64,000 bases of DNA from Acorus gramineus (Eukaryota; Streptophyta; Magnoliopsida; Acorales; Acoraceae): the NCBI GenBank assembly GCA_030737835.1, contig CM060847.1, forward strand, positions 8,446,704-8,510,703, given 5' to 3'. Below the pieces are notes generated by a model. It ran no database searches. It was not told the origin of the DNA and worked only from the letters and a program-made list of their open reading frames with translations. The position numbers and the translations under genes were made by a program. Below, piece by piece: positions 1-12,676 of the stretch; the stretch's first letter is position 1; each line of letters begins with the position of its first letter.

Positions 1-38
1 ATAGTAAAAAAACAAATCGACAGAGACAATATAGTGAC

Positions 39-3000
39 CTTCAGTATGTTAGGGTCCTTCCATGGCCCCTTATCAGACCTAAGGCAACCACCCTGGTCAG
101 AGCAGGTACATGTTCCACCAAGAAATTCTGGCAGTTCACTGCCAACCAAAAATGAAGTTAATACAATCATCACAAAAAAAATGTAAAATACATAACTGAT
201 ATAAGTTTACCATAAGTATTATAACGAAAACAACATCAATAAATAATCACCTTGCGTCAATTATTTCAAGTAATTTGCTCTGAAACTTGGCTCCAAGGAC
301 CTGAGAAATTTTGTGGATAATATAAACTGTAGGGTTTTGAAGATATTGTCAATAATAAAACAAGATAGCGAATAAACAGATCGCTTACATGGATTTTTGA
401 AGTTGTTTTTGGATCAAGAAAAGATTTCACAGCGTTCCAAATAAGCCTGAAGCCAGGGCCAGCATTAACAATAAACATTCGGCACAATGTCTGCAGCATT
501 ATAGTTTACACATCAGAGGGGCCAAGACCAACTTTTGTACAATGGATGCATAATTAGTACTAACCAAGTAAAACCTTTTCATAGACATACCTCAGGATAG
601 TTGTCGCTGTCAATCTTCTGCAGTCGCATCATGAGATCACGTGCAGTCTTGCTATAGTTTTTGAAACTCTGAGTAATAAATATAGTAATGACGACAAATC
701 AGTCTACTGATAATGTGGACAACAATAAAAACAATATAAAAACTGCAAAAAAACAAAACAGTAAGCACACAACATACCACACCCTGAACATCTAGAATTG
801 TAGTACTTGAATCAATATGCCGTTTTGCAGCAATTGAGCAAGCTGGAAACTTGATCTCAAAGCTCCTCTCAAATTCCAGTACATGATATCTTACATAACG
901 GTCCATGGTTGTCACTTGCATAAGCTTGCTGGGATCAACTTTTCCCAGCCTTTCTATGTAAACTGGCCTTCCCTCCTTATCCACTCCATGATAACCATGA
1001 GGGTAATACTTCAATACTTCATCTAACTCCTTGAAATCAAAATCCTAGAGAAAAAAAAAATCAACAAGCATATCAATTAATCGATCTTAAATCATATGAC
1101 AGCCAAAATTGCAATATTACACCAACATGAAAGAAGAAATCCAAAAATGACGAAAACGCATGCATAATTCAAATGAGAATACAAGAGAAAATCTATTAAG
1201 GTCATTTCTGTTTCTTGTACATGATTAGTGGTCCACTTCCTCACTAACTCATCAATGGACGCGCTCATGCATACACAACTCCACTCCAAATGTTACATTA
1301 ACCCTAGCATCCAAGATTTCATAACATTGTTGAACTCCTAAAGATATAATTCATAGCATAATTAATGGTTTGGACCATGAGCTCTAATGAAAAGATAAGA
1401 AAGTTCAAATACCTCCAATATAGTGTCAACACCGTATTCCTTCCTCCACTGAAGCATTTCAGCCCACATGTGCTTTGCTTTCTCAATATCAAATTTCCTC
1501 GCTTTCAAAAATCTGAAGAAATGGAAGGAAGGTAATAAAGATATAAATTAGAAACTAGAAAGTCAACATAACCACATACATCATAAATGAATGGCATAAA
1601 CTACCAAGATACTAGCATCATCTAGTTTGTATGTAGGAATGATACAGGACAAATAGACCCTCTCAAAAAGTTTACTTGACATGGAAGTGAAATTTTGGTA
1701 ACCTCAAGCATTTCTGTGCATTCTCTTATACAAGCGGAAGTCACAATTAAACAAACACCTGTACTCTTGTTTTTGTTATCCAAAGTTTACTACCATGTCA
1801 ATGATTTTTTTTTTTTTTTTGAAGTTCACTAAATGGGACCTTTTCATGGCTGGAAAGGAGCTCAAGAAAAATGGATAGAAGCTCCAAGTAAATTACTCGA
1901 CTGCTGCATAAACAATTTGGGAGAAGCATATAACCCATCCTATGGAAAAATTAACAAAGCCTCTGAACCTAGAAAGAGTCCATGGTTTTGCTCAAAATGG
2001 AAAGCAAAAGGTAAGAAATAAAGACCATCACAGATGACACATGATTGTGGATTTGAACACTGTCCAGCGAGAATTGTAGAACTACCAATTTGTGAGACAA
2101 ATTGAGAGATGGGTGCTTTAAAGGTAATTACCTCAGCATCATGTGGTAATCATCATGTCTTGCAGGTAGCAATTCATCTAAGACCAATGCTTGACGAAAT
2201 GCATCAACAGCCTGTAGCTCTTCAACATCCCGCACATCCTCAATTGAAACAGAAATCACACGACTGTCACTCTTTCTTCTGCTCTTTTTCTTTAAAGAGT
2301 GTCTGAATTTAGTGGAGGCATTTATCGCTTTCTTCTTCAATGACGCAATTCTTGTCCTCCTCTCATCTTCTGAATTTTCAAAATCTGATTTCCTTTCTCT
2401 TCTCTCGTCATGACTGGAAAAACCCTCAAAACCTGTAATATAATCCAATCCGTGAATGACTAACCAGCTTACAGAAGATTCTTGATTACACATTTCAGAT
2501 ACTTCCAACACAATAATTTTCTCATGGTGTTACGTTTGATAGTTTAGGACTACAGAGCACAAGTCACTAAAATGTGACAAAAGACTTTAGCTCACAAACT
2601 TACTATGTAATTAATATACTGCTCAAAATTCTACAGAACAAATTACACTAAATTGGACAACTAACTTAAACTCACAAAACAAATTAAGGAAATTTAAAAT
2701 GGACAATGAGAACGCCACTAAGCACCATCAACACATTCTTTCCTAAAAGTGATACAAAAACAATGGAGCTTTTCTTGAAACTGTTGTGGAACAAAACACT
2801 CCTCAAGACACAAGTACAATCTTAAACTTTCTGATACCGCTAATGTGAAGCTATTATTTCATTTGCCAACAGAATTAATATAAAAAAACCTAATTTAGTC
2901 GCGAGATAGAGCAAATGAAATCTATTATTTAAGTACCCAATACTACTACCCATTGAAAATTTTGAATTTATTTTAAAGAGCAGCTAAGTAAGAAAACAAG

Positions 3001-3244
3001 TAAACGCCTTCGAATGCCAAAGCTAATTTCATGCAATTAAAACCCTAAATTAACAGAAAAAAAACACACAACAACAATTGAAAAAACAGCCAATTTATTT
3101 CAAGAAAGAAACACAATTCCATAAAAAAAACCACCCAAAAAAAAAAAAAACAGAACAAACAAATGAGACGATCCAAACACATCGAACAAGGTCTCAGGAG
3201 AGAGACTCACATGGACGTGTGAATCGATCGAGCGGTCCCGACAT
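39..3244 (-). CDS. SFH: Sec14-like phosphatidylinositol transfer protein (SFH), 5' part, truncated by window edge
   Basis: Exons on the minus strand: 3211-3244, 2132-2432, 1413-1512, 778-1044, 591-668, 389-490, 251-300 and 39-138, giving 344 residues in one frame with GT-AG borders; a GT donor after the last exon shows the gene continues left. The start is the ATG at 3244 (MSGPLDRF). Residues about 25-60 form the basic Ser/Arg/Lys-rich N-terminus typical of plant SFH proteins. A CRAL_TRIO_N segment follows ([18 protein letters not shown]), then the Sec14 lipid-binding fold ([57 protein letters not shown]). Family members exchange phosphatidylinositol and phosphatidylcholine at membranes and support phosphoinositide signalling and polarised growth. 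The C-terminal part, including any nodulin-like tail, lies outside. Which SFH paralogue this is cannot be decided here. Confidence 0.93.
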
Positions 3245-3560
3245 CACCGACGCTTCAAACGCAATCGGAAATAATAATTAAAAAATCACAACCTCAGCAG
3301 CGCCACCCAATCGATCAAAAAAGGCAAACCTGCGCCAAAATTCAAACAAAAACCCTAATAAAGCCACAATAAACCCCCCAAAAAAATAAAACACAACCAA
3401 GAAATTCACCTCCAATCGCTCGTCGCGACGACGGGTGATCGAATCGGGGATCCGTGGCCGATATCGGAGAGATTTATTGATCGGCAGCGACGAAAGAGAG
3501 AGAGAGAGAGAGAGAGAGAGTCGTCGAAAGGCGAGGTCTTCGTTTTATTATGCGTTCAGT
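3245..3560 (-). promoter_or_regulatory. SFH 5' leader and proximal promoter
   Basis: The stretch upstream of the SFH start is pyrimidine-rich on the coding strand and holds an (AG)n run read as (CT)n by the gene, a usual composition for plant 5' leaders. No clear TATA box was picked out. An intron in the leader is possible but not resolved. Confidence 0.45.
3495..3520. repeat. (AG)13 microsatellite in SFH leader
   Basis: Thirteen uninterrupted AG units sit about 250 bases upstream of the SFH start codon. CT-rich tracts of this kind are common in plant core promoters and 5' UTRs; length variation between accessions is likely. Confidence 0.95.
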
Positions 3561-5182
3561 GGGCTCTTCGAGAGAATATCTTTTCCAACGTTTTTTTGGG
3601 GATTGGGGTAGCCCGTTGGCGAGAGCCCCAGATTATGCCACGTGGCTAGGTAGGACATGTAATTACCGATGATCCAAATTAACACAGTTTTGTGTGTATA
3701 AATAAAATCCAATTAACAACATATGTAACGCAAATCAAGGCCAGTTAAGAATGAACTAAGGGAATATTAACTTGTAAAGATATTTTAAACTAACTTTCTA
3801 TAGTGTCATCATAAAAGTAACCACACGTCTACCCGCTTTGCCTTTATGTGGTCAGTTTATCTTCTTATCTTTAAATAGAGAATTCTCTTCTTTTTTTTAA
3901 GCATAAAATCCAACTTTAGTTGGAAAAAATCTGGTATTCACTTGCACTTAAATGAGATCTTGCATAGGTTGGATATATTTCTATTGTTGTCGTCTACATT
4001 CAGTCTATTTTACAGTCTCGTTATAATTCAAAAACAATCATCCACCTATCTATATACTACATTATCATAGTATATTAAAATTTTAAAAAATTATTTTTTT
4101 TTCAAATACTAATGTAACTTGGTGTATATTTCACTTTATATGACAGTATTTATTTCAATAAATGAGTATATATATTTATTTTTAAAAAAATAGTAAAGGT
4201 TGTAGACAAAAGAAATTAGACATACCATTTTCTTTTTTATTAATATACTCTTATTTTAATTCATTATGGTGAAATAAAATATATATTAAGATGTATTAGT
4301 ATATTTTTTTCATATTAAAAAAATCTTAAAAAAAAATTATATCATACAAAGATCGCTTTTCAGGAAATTTAATTGAAATCCGTGAATGGAGGAAATAGGT
4401 ATGAACTGTGCATTATGTTAGCTAATGATTTGATCGAGTAACACGAAATTGAATGTTGACCAGCTTTTAGAATCGGTCAAACAAGGTGAGAAGCTGACAT
4501 GTGAAGGTTGCAATCTAAGTCGCATTTAATGTGACACATATCCATTGCTAGGCGAATACACACAAAATTTCTTAGGAAGAAACACTATTTTCAAGTGCGG
4601 TGGCTTGAGATTTTTATTTATTTTTCAATTCCAAACTCAAACTATACCCTACCACCATTATTAATTATAAGTCAAGGTGAATAGAGCAGCTATTCAGATA
4701 GGGACATCTAAGCGAACAACAAAGCATCTCATGATATTAATCATTCACAGGGACTCAATTGGCCTCTTCCCCTTTCATAAAATGGTCTCCCAAATTGTGG
4801 GTCCATCTATATAATATAGGTCAGAGCAGAAAACAATTGCAGTTTATTAACTGCGGCAATCGAGCGAAGAAGATGAACATTCTGAACAGAATCATGTAAA
4901 ACATGGTGTAAGTACCATATAGCTGCACAGTTATTCTACTCTATACAGATATAGACATACGTAAGTTTATATGTACACGCACATATGCCAGAAGATACAC
5001 ATATATATACCATACTACCCAACACAATTGGCATTTGCTCCAAGGGCTTGCTTTATATGTACATCGGTGCAGCGTCACTGCAATGGGAAAGAGAGGTCAA
5101 TCAGGTCATGTAGAGAAAGATCATGGTGGGCATTCATGTATAGTAATATATTTGACATCATATAAGAGCATGTCTTCCTACC
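3561..5182. other. Intergenic, AT-rich, no gene seen
   Basis: Between the SFH promoter and the BBD stop codon there is no credible coding sequence. The part at about 4000-4330 is a very AT-rich stretch resembling 18090-18300 and 27240-28020 in composition, probably old degraded transposon sequence. About 4800-5182 should be the BBD 3' UTR. Confidence 0.6.
4843..4848 (-). terminator. Candidate poly(A) signal AATAAA for BBD
   Basis: A canonical AATAAA on the minus strand lies about 335 bases after the BBD stop codon, a plausible 3' UTR length. Other AT-rich signals nearby could be used instead. Confidence 0.35.
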
Positions 5183-8100
5183 TCATATCCAGTTTTTTTT
5201 CTTGGACCTGAGCTGCGCAAGCTTGTCCCTCCACTCAGCTGAAATTAAAATTAGGAGGCATGTTTAATTAGGACTGGCTATTATTAAATAATAATCAATA
5301 ATTTTTTTATGGAAATCCAATAATTCGATTCCATTCCATTTTTATGATTTGATGATTACAAATACAACCCATGAGAAATCTAATTACATCTTAAGAAAGT
5401 TTAATTTAACTTCCAAATATCATGATTCTTCAGCGATTTGAATATTTATGTCTTACAAAACACACACGTTTGGACAAGGAAAACCTAATCTCACATGATC
5501 GTTCACATCCCCAACAATTCGATTCAACAAGTCAATATGTTATATTTACATTATATATATATTATCCAACGATAATACAGATAACAGAACATAATTCAAT
5601 TAAAATATATTTAAGGCCGCTACATTCAATCCCCCTCTGTTATATTAACTCTCATATATATTTTATTCTTTCTTACAATATACATTCTCTAATTGTTAAT
5701 ATAACTCATGATTAGGACTAAAATTTGAATGATTCGACTAATCTGATTAATCTCCAACATTTATCCATACAAAATAATAAAAGAGTCAGTCTTTTGTAAA
5801 CTCACAGACCTTCACAAAGATGATAATAATTCGCACTGCTTAATCATCTCAGATATCTTCAAATCTCTGGCCTTCAAATTTGAGTCTAAGCCAGCCAATT
5901 TTAAAATACTAAGTAATTCCTCTTCATCAGATTCATCAATATAAATCATTGCATTTTTGTTTATCTTGAAAGCCGTGAAAACCCCAAATCAGTCTAAAAC
6001 AACACAGCATTTTCTAAATAAACAACCAGGTCGACCTAAATTATAGAACATGAAGATACTAGAGATTTTACACTTGAAAAGAACATGCTGCTTGAGCTAA
6101 ATGAAAGCATATAATTAGAATCCGTAGTAAAAATAATCTTTTTCCCAAATAAATGTTATATCATACCTGCATCTCTATAGCGCTCTTCAACAGCGGCAAT
6201 CATCATGTTGCGGATAAGGCAAAACTCTTTGGTTTCAATGCATGGTTGACCATCAGGCCTACATAATCGAAAATCTGCATTAAAATCTTCTCATTGCAAG
6301 CTTATTTTACTTCCTATCCAGTAAGATTGATAAACACAAACTAGCCAAACCATCTAATAAAGAATCCTCACAAAATATCTTGACAAATCAACAGCTGGTT
6401 AACTCTGTTGCTAGTAATTATAGTAAGTTGCATTCTTTAGCTTAAGGGAGCTCCTGGCACCCTTTAAACACAGAAAATGAAATCACCGGGCATAAATGTT
6501 TTCCAGTCCACCTGTCCAGTTCTGTGAACAACAATCCATCCATCAAAGGAGTTTGCATGGCTAACTTTACAGGCTCCACAACTCTCATCCCATCACTGTA
6601 TGCCAGATGTTTGTTGACTTGTATGGGCACCTGCAGGGATACAGTACAATACACTTCCATGTAAATTGGCATGTTTGTGACTACTGATTTCTCTGATAAG
6701 AATTAATATTTAATAACAAACCTAAACAGAAAAAGGATTGTCACTGGCCAGCATGCATGATTTGCTGGTTCACTGCTATGTAGGTTGTATATGTCCATCT
6801 TATCTCATGCCATCATTTTTTAAAGAATCATCTTATAATGCTATCCTAATTGGAAAATCCAAGACAGGAAGTGCAGTGGCAGAATTTAAAACCAATCAAG
6901 GAGTTTAAAATTCTGCAATAAATTATACATAGTATTTGCAGTAACGTATAATGTTCTTCAGCCAACTCATCAGATTTATACAAAAAAATTATGGCCGCGG
7001 TTAAGACAAACTAGAGCCAATTCTTTCAACTCTTTAAGAAACTAATAAAGGAGGCTACAATACTCGATAAAAGACGGAGACCAGAATACTAATGAACTGC
7101 AGAAATAGGTCACATAACAAGACATGTCCATCAAGTCAGAACATAATCTGGCACTAAGCTCCTTTAGTCAAAGACTGATCTTAAATTTAAAACATCAATA
7201 TCATACTTATTCAAAATCTTCATCAATTACATTTTGTCATCACTAGGTGCTTCTCACAAGAAACAGACCTTGCATCTTACAGCAATATTGATAGCATCAG
7301 ATGGTCTGAGATCAAAGCAGATTCTCTCAGATTCGTTGCCCACCTGCATGGACAGCAATAGTTAGCAGAGAAGTAGTTTGGTACATCAATTGCCACGCAT
7401 GCTATCCATGTTGCATGAGCAACAACAGGTGAGAGAAGTTTGAGTATGCCTTTGCAAGGTATAGCTGCGCAAAATATGCCTCATGTACTCTCCTTGTAAC
7501 TCGAACTAGTTGAACCTGAATAAGAATTAGAACCATGGGAAATGTCTCATAATTGAAGCACAACAAACTAAAAATTACCGAATAGAATTGCATAATGAGT
7601 GAGTTCAGCAACTCCAACTTACAGCATATCCCATCTCCTCAATCATCTCTTTCAAAATTTGATACATGGTAGGTCTAGCCTGAGCACAAATTTCATGTTA
7701 AAACTTTGATGGTAGGTTCCAGCACATGCAAGTAAAAACAAACAAATTCCTCAAGAAAATATGGAACTTTAATTAACCAAAAATAATAATAATAAGTGAC
7801 ATACAATGGGAACATTGCGAATTGCAGCCATAAGAAGAACACTTGGCATCTCCACTGCAAATTAAAATTGACGTTCACTTGTCACTAGCCAGAAAGATCC
7901 AGTAAACAAACCAAACATAAAATAGTGAACAGAAAGTATTACACCCTTCCAAAAGAGCGAGATACATACAGACAATTATGGGTAGAAGTAGATCACTTCC
8001 ATCCTCCATTTTCAGGACAATCGCATGATGAGGAGCATAGTCTGGAATGTGCCCACACTGCGGATTGTTGTGAATACATCTCATATACCTACCATCCCGC

Positions 8101-8812
8101 ATTTTGATTAAAAACCCATCTGAACAACTTTTCACTTCAACTGCATGAAGAAAATCAAGTAAGAAAACACTCAAAAACTGTAAATAATGAAATGCTGTAA
8201 ACATAACAAAAGATATAGTCATTTGAAGCTCTATACTTGCAGCATTACTAAATCCTCAAGCACTTCACATTAAGGCTAGACAAATCTGGAAGGATGGGAA
8301 GATAATGAGTTTGGTCATAATACTCACACTGTGAGAAACCATATGAGAGTGACCAAAACTATATCCTGAACTAAACGGTAGAAGAGATTTCATACATCAG
8401 ACTTCCTCAAGAGGGACCCACCTAAAACTGCATCATCTAAAATGACATCTACAGATGACTGAAATAGGTCACATATAGTCCAATAAAAAAACAGGGAAGG
8501 ACAAAGGAACATACCAGCCTCAATCACAGTAGAGTTGACATAATCTTCATCGTTCTCATTGAAATTCTCTGCCATGCTACCATTGTCATCAGAAGATGAG
8601 CTGAAGGCACAGCGCACAACTGCAATCCTTTTCTCACAATGTTGAGAAGGGAGAGACCTTGCCCTGATTCGACGACCTCCGGAGCCCCATTTAGACCCCC
8701 AAATCCCGCTTCTAATTTTAACCATAGACCTACTCACAGGTGAAGAAAAAGCCCTGGGTTGCTTAGCCCGGATGGTTGGGCGGCAGATGACCGGTCCTTG
8801 TAGGGTTCCCAT
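5183..8812 (-). CDS. BBD: Bifunctional nuclease in basal defence (BBD-type, BFN domain plus UVR motif)
   Basis: Nine exons: 8515-8812, 7970-8140, 7805-7854, 7623-7679, 7450-7515, 7269-7343, 6512-6630, 6167-6258, 5183-5238; 984 bases, 327 aa. The ATG at 8812 is chosen because the longer upstream frame begins only with a non-ATG codon. Residues 1 to about 95 are poorly conserved and basic. About 100-275 is the BFN (DUF151) domain, with RDGRYMRCIHNN, HAIVLKMEDGSDLLLPIIV, EMPSVLLMAAI, RPTMYQILKEM, VHEAYFAQLYLAK and FDLRPSDAINIAVRCKVPI. About 290-320 is a UVR-like segment (AAVEERYRDAAEWRDKLAQL). Characterised family members have RNase and DNase activity and act in basal defence and ABA-linked callose control. 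Intron 5 must use a GC donor (see separate entry). The total length matches the family. Confidence 0.93.
7344..7449 (-). other. GC-AG intron in BBD (intron 5)
   Basis: The upstream exon must end after the AAG of LYLAK and the next begins GTG GGC (VGNE), as conserved in BBD proteins. On the coding strand the junction reads AAAG|GCATAC, so the donor is GC, not GT. No GT within reach keeps the frame; the acceptor is a normal CAG. Confidence 0.8.
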
Positions 8813-9560
8813 CTCAATTCCCCCACCCAAGCACAAATTCTACATCATTAAGCACCACACCACACCACACCACATTGATCGAACAGATGTAAATACTAAT
8901 TGAATTGCCAAAAAAAAAAAATTTAAAAAAATGAAACAAAACATTAATAGATAGCAAGAGAGAGACCTTGAGCATCTTATGCAAGCTTTACACTACACAA
9001 TGATTCATTTGAATTGAAATAATAAATTAGACATACCCAGATGAAACTCAACTGAATTTTAACTTCTCATGCAAGCCTTGAACCGCATATTAATCTATTG
9101 GAATTGAAAATGATAATATTAACAAGCTCAAATGAAATTCAACAGAGTTCTGGTACATACAAGGAAAAGAAACTCTTTTTGAGAGTTCACATTAAACGAA
9201 TACCAACAACAGATCACACGAAGTAATAACCGCACGAGAGACTCCCAAAGAAGGCAAAGAACCTTCCTTTAATCGCGTATGATACTTTGTTCATCTCCGA
9301 ACACAGATCATTAATTAAATCGCGTGAGCAAACAAAAAAAAAAAAAAACGACACACACAACAAAAGCGTGAAATCAAAACCGACCAAATGATTAAGCGAA
9401 ACACGCGATCACGAGACGGATCACGAACAGGAGTGCTTACTTGTAGCCTCGAAATCCGTGCAATGGGAATCTCCCGATCGCGGCCAAGAAATTGAAGAGT
9501 CGGTTGAGGATGATCGAAATCAAGATCGGTTTCAAAAACCCTAGTTTTTACCCCCCAAAA
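8813..9560 (-). promoter_or_regulatory. BBD 5' leader region and promoter
   Basis: No protein-coding sequence is visible upstream of the BBD ATG. The segment contains a CCACA-type tandem near 8857-8873 and, at about 9536-9545, AAACCCTAG (telo-box-like), common close to plant transcription starts. That spacing suggests a leader of up to about 700 bases that probably contains an intron, but the exact borders are not resolved. Confidence 0.4.
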
Positions 9561-10325
9561 AAAAAAAAATACTTGGAACGATTTTAAAAGTTTTATTATT
9601 AAAAGAAGGATAAAAAATGTCCTAAACAGGCGGATGAGTATGAAATGATGCCATCTTCAGGAGAAGATATTTTACAAGAAGGTCCAATTCGGTTAGACTA
9701 TATTTACTCAAATAACCCTCCATTATCGCTAAATTCCATGGAGGATATCGTGAAAGGAAGGGACTTTTTTGTGATTTTCATGGAAGGTTAGGGGGGACAT
9801 TTCGATAGTCTTCTGGATGGTCACCGGCAAAAGCCGGTTGCTGATGACATTATTCAGTTTTGGTTAATTGTATATTTATATATATTATATAAATATATTT
9901 ATGTGGATGGCGGCTGTGTGAGTAACACGTGGCAGATGGATTCTTTGTGCTCCCAAGCTGGACAAATTTTTTATTTTTTTTGTTTTTGAGGATTGATTTC
10001 CTGGATTTGATAGGGTGTTTAGCTAAAAAACCAAAACTCTGTTTGATGTTAGGGCTTTAGTCATTCATGTAATATTATAATGTAACAACGACTTCCTGGT
10101 TCAATTTTATATATAGTAGGTTAGAATAGGTTGGAATAAGAAAATGCTAGAAGATATATTCTTTCATGAAGATATCTATTTTATACTGAAATTCAGTGCA
10201 TGTCTTTTTTTTTTAATAAAAAAAATGATGATTTCATTGCATTTCTATAGTAGTTGCAAGTCAAGCAATTGTAATTACATCACATCAAAAGGTAATTACA
10301 ACAAAAAGAATTGGATCCATGTAAG
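9561..10325. other. Intergenic, no gene seen
   Basis: AT-rich sequence upstream of BBD. A short imperfect palindrome (AAGATATATTCTTTCATGAA and following) occurs near 10150-10175. Nothing supports a gene. Confidence 0.55.
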
Positions 10326-10761
10326 TAGGGCTGTAACTTGGGCCTGGTTGAATCCAAATCTGACATGTTAAACTCGATTTTTATATAGGTTGGGTTGGTC
10401 AAATTGGGTTTAGGTTTGGGTTGACCAATTCAAGTTGACTCACAAATCGGGTTGCGTTTAGGTTGGCCTCATTCACAACCCGACCCAACCCGAACTCATA
10501 AACTAATAATAAAAAAAAATCATGTTCATTTATTATGTAGCTCCTAATATGAGCCGTTCAAATTTTAGGTAAACCTAACTAATCTTACGGGTTGGGTCGA
10601 GTTGGTTTATTTAATTTGCATATCATGTTTAAAAATTGGGTTGAGTTAGGTTGATTTATTTAATTGCGGGTTGAGTTCGGGTTAGTCCAATTTTGGGTTG
10701 AAAATCGGGTTAGGTTCGGGTTGGGGTCAACCGGAACCAAACCGCTCGAGTTGTAGCCCTA
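10326..10761. mobile_element. hAT-like non-autonomous element (MITE), 436 bp
   Basis: Starts TAGGGCTGTAACTTGGGC and ends with the inverted counterpart of TAGGGCTACAACTCGAGC, 14 of 18 terminal positions matching. The 8-bp flanks CATGTAAG and TCTATAAG share 5 of 8 positions, compatible with an aged 8-bp target duplication as made by hAT transposases. The interior is an imperfect palindrome rich in GGGTTG and CCCAACCC. There is no transposase frame. Confidence 0.7.
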
Positions 10762-10904
10762 TCTATAAGTAACACGCGATGAATAGGTTGGAGTAGAGGA
10801 GAATAAAAGAAAATGTATTTGCATAGAGAGAATAAGCAGGTATAGCTATGCAAAATTAGGTGAGAATAAGCTAATATTTGTATTCCATACCCCTCTTGGA
10901 ATTG

Positions 10905-11110
10905 TGTTATTCTCCACTGATATTAGAGGACCCACCTGTCAAATTACATGTCATTACAACAAAGCATATGTCATTACCTCTTATGCATCAATGGAGTCCA
11001 CATGTCAAATCAATTTTTCACATCTTATTTACATTTTATTCGTTATCAATCAAACAACTCAATATTTATTATTATATTTTTTCAATGAGAATAACAAAAA
11101 ACACAGTCAA
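10905..11110. repeat. MITE-like repeat, diverged copy A of a 3-copy family
   Basis: Shares the order of blocks (TGTCAAATCAA, TATTTACATTTTAT, TTTATTATTA, AATGAGAATAA) with the copies at 11530-11720 and 63119-63305, but is more diverged than those two. Non-coding despite two overlapping short open frames. Confidence 0.45.
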
Positions 11111-11329
11111 ATAAAAAATCACATATTTAACTGATAAAATTATTTATTTTTAAAATATGTATAAACCCTAAAATAATTCATATATCTATCCAAACGGGCA
11201 CATAATGAGAGAAGATGTAATTCTACCCTCCACAAGCTACCGGGTTTGTTAGCTTTAGCGCAGTCAAGTAAAGACCATCCCAATATGACATCTTAGACAA
11301 CAAGGTCTTTCAATTCCTGCCAGCCTCAT

Positions 11330-11425
11330 GAGGAGCTATGATTGTCCACCCTGGTGTGCCTCACCATGCTGCGACGTGATCGGCCACCTGATTGCCTTCG
11401 AGGAGGACGTCCAAAACTTGCATAA
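11330..11425 (-). pseudogene. RNase H-domain relic of a LINE-type retroelement
   Basis: On the minus strand a short segment reads VLDVLLEGNQVADHVAAW, then a stop. This resembles the C-terminal part of the plant LINE/RNase H domain (consensus REGNxxAD). No reverse transcriptase is attached, and further down the frame is broken. It is most likely a small relic of a dead non-LTR element; the match is short, so certainty is moderate. Confidence 0.5.
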
Positions 11426-11529
11426 ATAAAAGGAAGGCATGATATAAAGTAGTTCAGACTAAACTTGTTTGGTTCAAGCATAGAATCCGAAATAAGTGAG
11501 AGTTAATTGAAATAGCCTCAAAATGAGTG

Positions 11530-11720
11530 TTCCAGGTTAATCAGTAAAAAAGAATACGTAAGTCCATTGTTAAATCAATTGTCATCATTTTTTATAAATC
11601 AAATATAAAATCAATTGTCATCCTTTTTTTATATTTTAAAAATTCTTATCCACACCTATTTCACATTTTATTTAAATAACAAAAAATTTATTATTACGTT
11701 TTAACTGAAAATAATTTAAA
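11530..11720. repeat. MITE-like repeat, copy B
   Basis: About 190 bases clearly alignable to 63119-63305: both start near TTCCAGGTTA, then run through TGTCATCATTTTTTATAAAT, CTTATCCACA, TTCACATTTTAT and TTTATTATTAC in the same order. This marks a dispersed non-coding repeat family. Confidence 0.65.
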
Positions 11721-12063
11721 ATATAACTAAATAAAAAATTATTTAATCTTTATTTATATTAATATAATCATAAATATCAAAATCACTCTCTATAAGGACC
11801 TTGGACATACCCTGACTAAACTAATGACCATACTTCGAAAGTAAAATATGGACTGGTCATTCCTCCTGCCCACACCACTCACGCCAGCTGATATCAATTT
11901 TGTTCAGTACAGGAGTGTCAATGTGAGACGTGACTGTGTGTTAGATTTTGATCAGTGTGTCAGCACCCATTTGGTACTTGTTTGGATCTCATCTCTTTCT
12001 CCTTAAATTTAGAAAGATTTTGTAATCGGTGATCGATCACCTAGGAAGTACAAGAAAAGGTGA
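11721..12063. other. Intergenic, nothing identified
   Basis: AT-rich sequence between two repeats; no frame, hairpin or RNA gene recognised. Confidence 0.5.
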
Positions 12064-12355
12064 GACCAGATCCACTCATGATTGATTTTGATCAATATTG
12101 AAATTATATAACATATTAATCAAACTATAATCAAACCAATAAATAATTATTGAGTTTATATTCCACTCTTGGATAATAATAGTATTTAAAAATCTATGTT
12201 TTATTCAATAATTGATTAGATCCAATAAGAATGTGAAATATATATCTAACAATTGGTTGTATAATTTAATTCATTGGTTGTGTAGTTTAATTAATATGAT
12301 GTGTAGTTTGATATTGACAAAACTGATCAAAACCAGCCTTGACTGGATCCAGACC
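12064..12355. mobile_element. Foldback MITE, about 290 bp, related to 26791-27185
   Basis: The two ends are inverted copies: GATCCACTCATGATTGATTT near 12069 matches the complement of the right end, GATCCAGTCAAGGCTGGTTT, and similarity continues through TTGATCA. The interior shares AACAATTGGTTGT, GTGAAATATATA and CCAATAAGAA with the element at 26791-27185. It sits just beyond the calreticulin 3' end and may overlap its 3' UTR. Confidence 0.65.
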
Positions 12356-12676
12356 CATACCCATGCATGATAATATTCCAAGAAGCAGCTTTTGTTCGTA
12401 CTCTCCTAACGAACATATTTGAACTTGTAATGAAGTACAAACAACTGACATTTTTTTAGCTTTTTCTGGAGGGTGTAACATAAAATTATTAGAAGGCATG
12501 CAGCAGAACTGCTAAATGAGAATTCCAAGTGTCTATGACAACTTAAAGAAAATCAGCTACTAAACCTAAAGATACTCCATCATTTCAGGGATAGGAAAAT
12601 GATCATAATCAGTAAACGATGGCTAACCACGGTCCCATACTACAAAAATTAAGCTTTCCACTCAAGCTGACTGCTT

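Noticed and set aside
12287-12499. 70-codon minus-strand frame after calreticulin
   Set aside because: It starts in the calreticulin 3' UTR and runs into the MITE.
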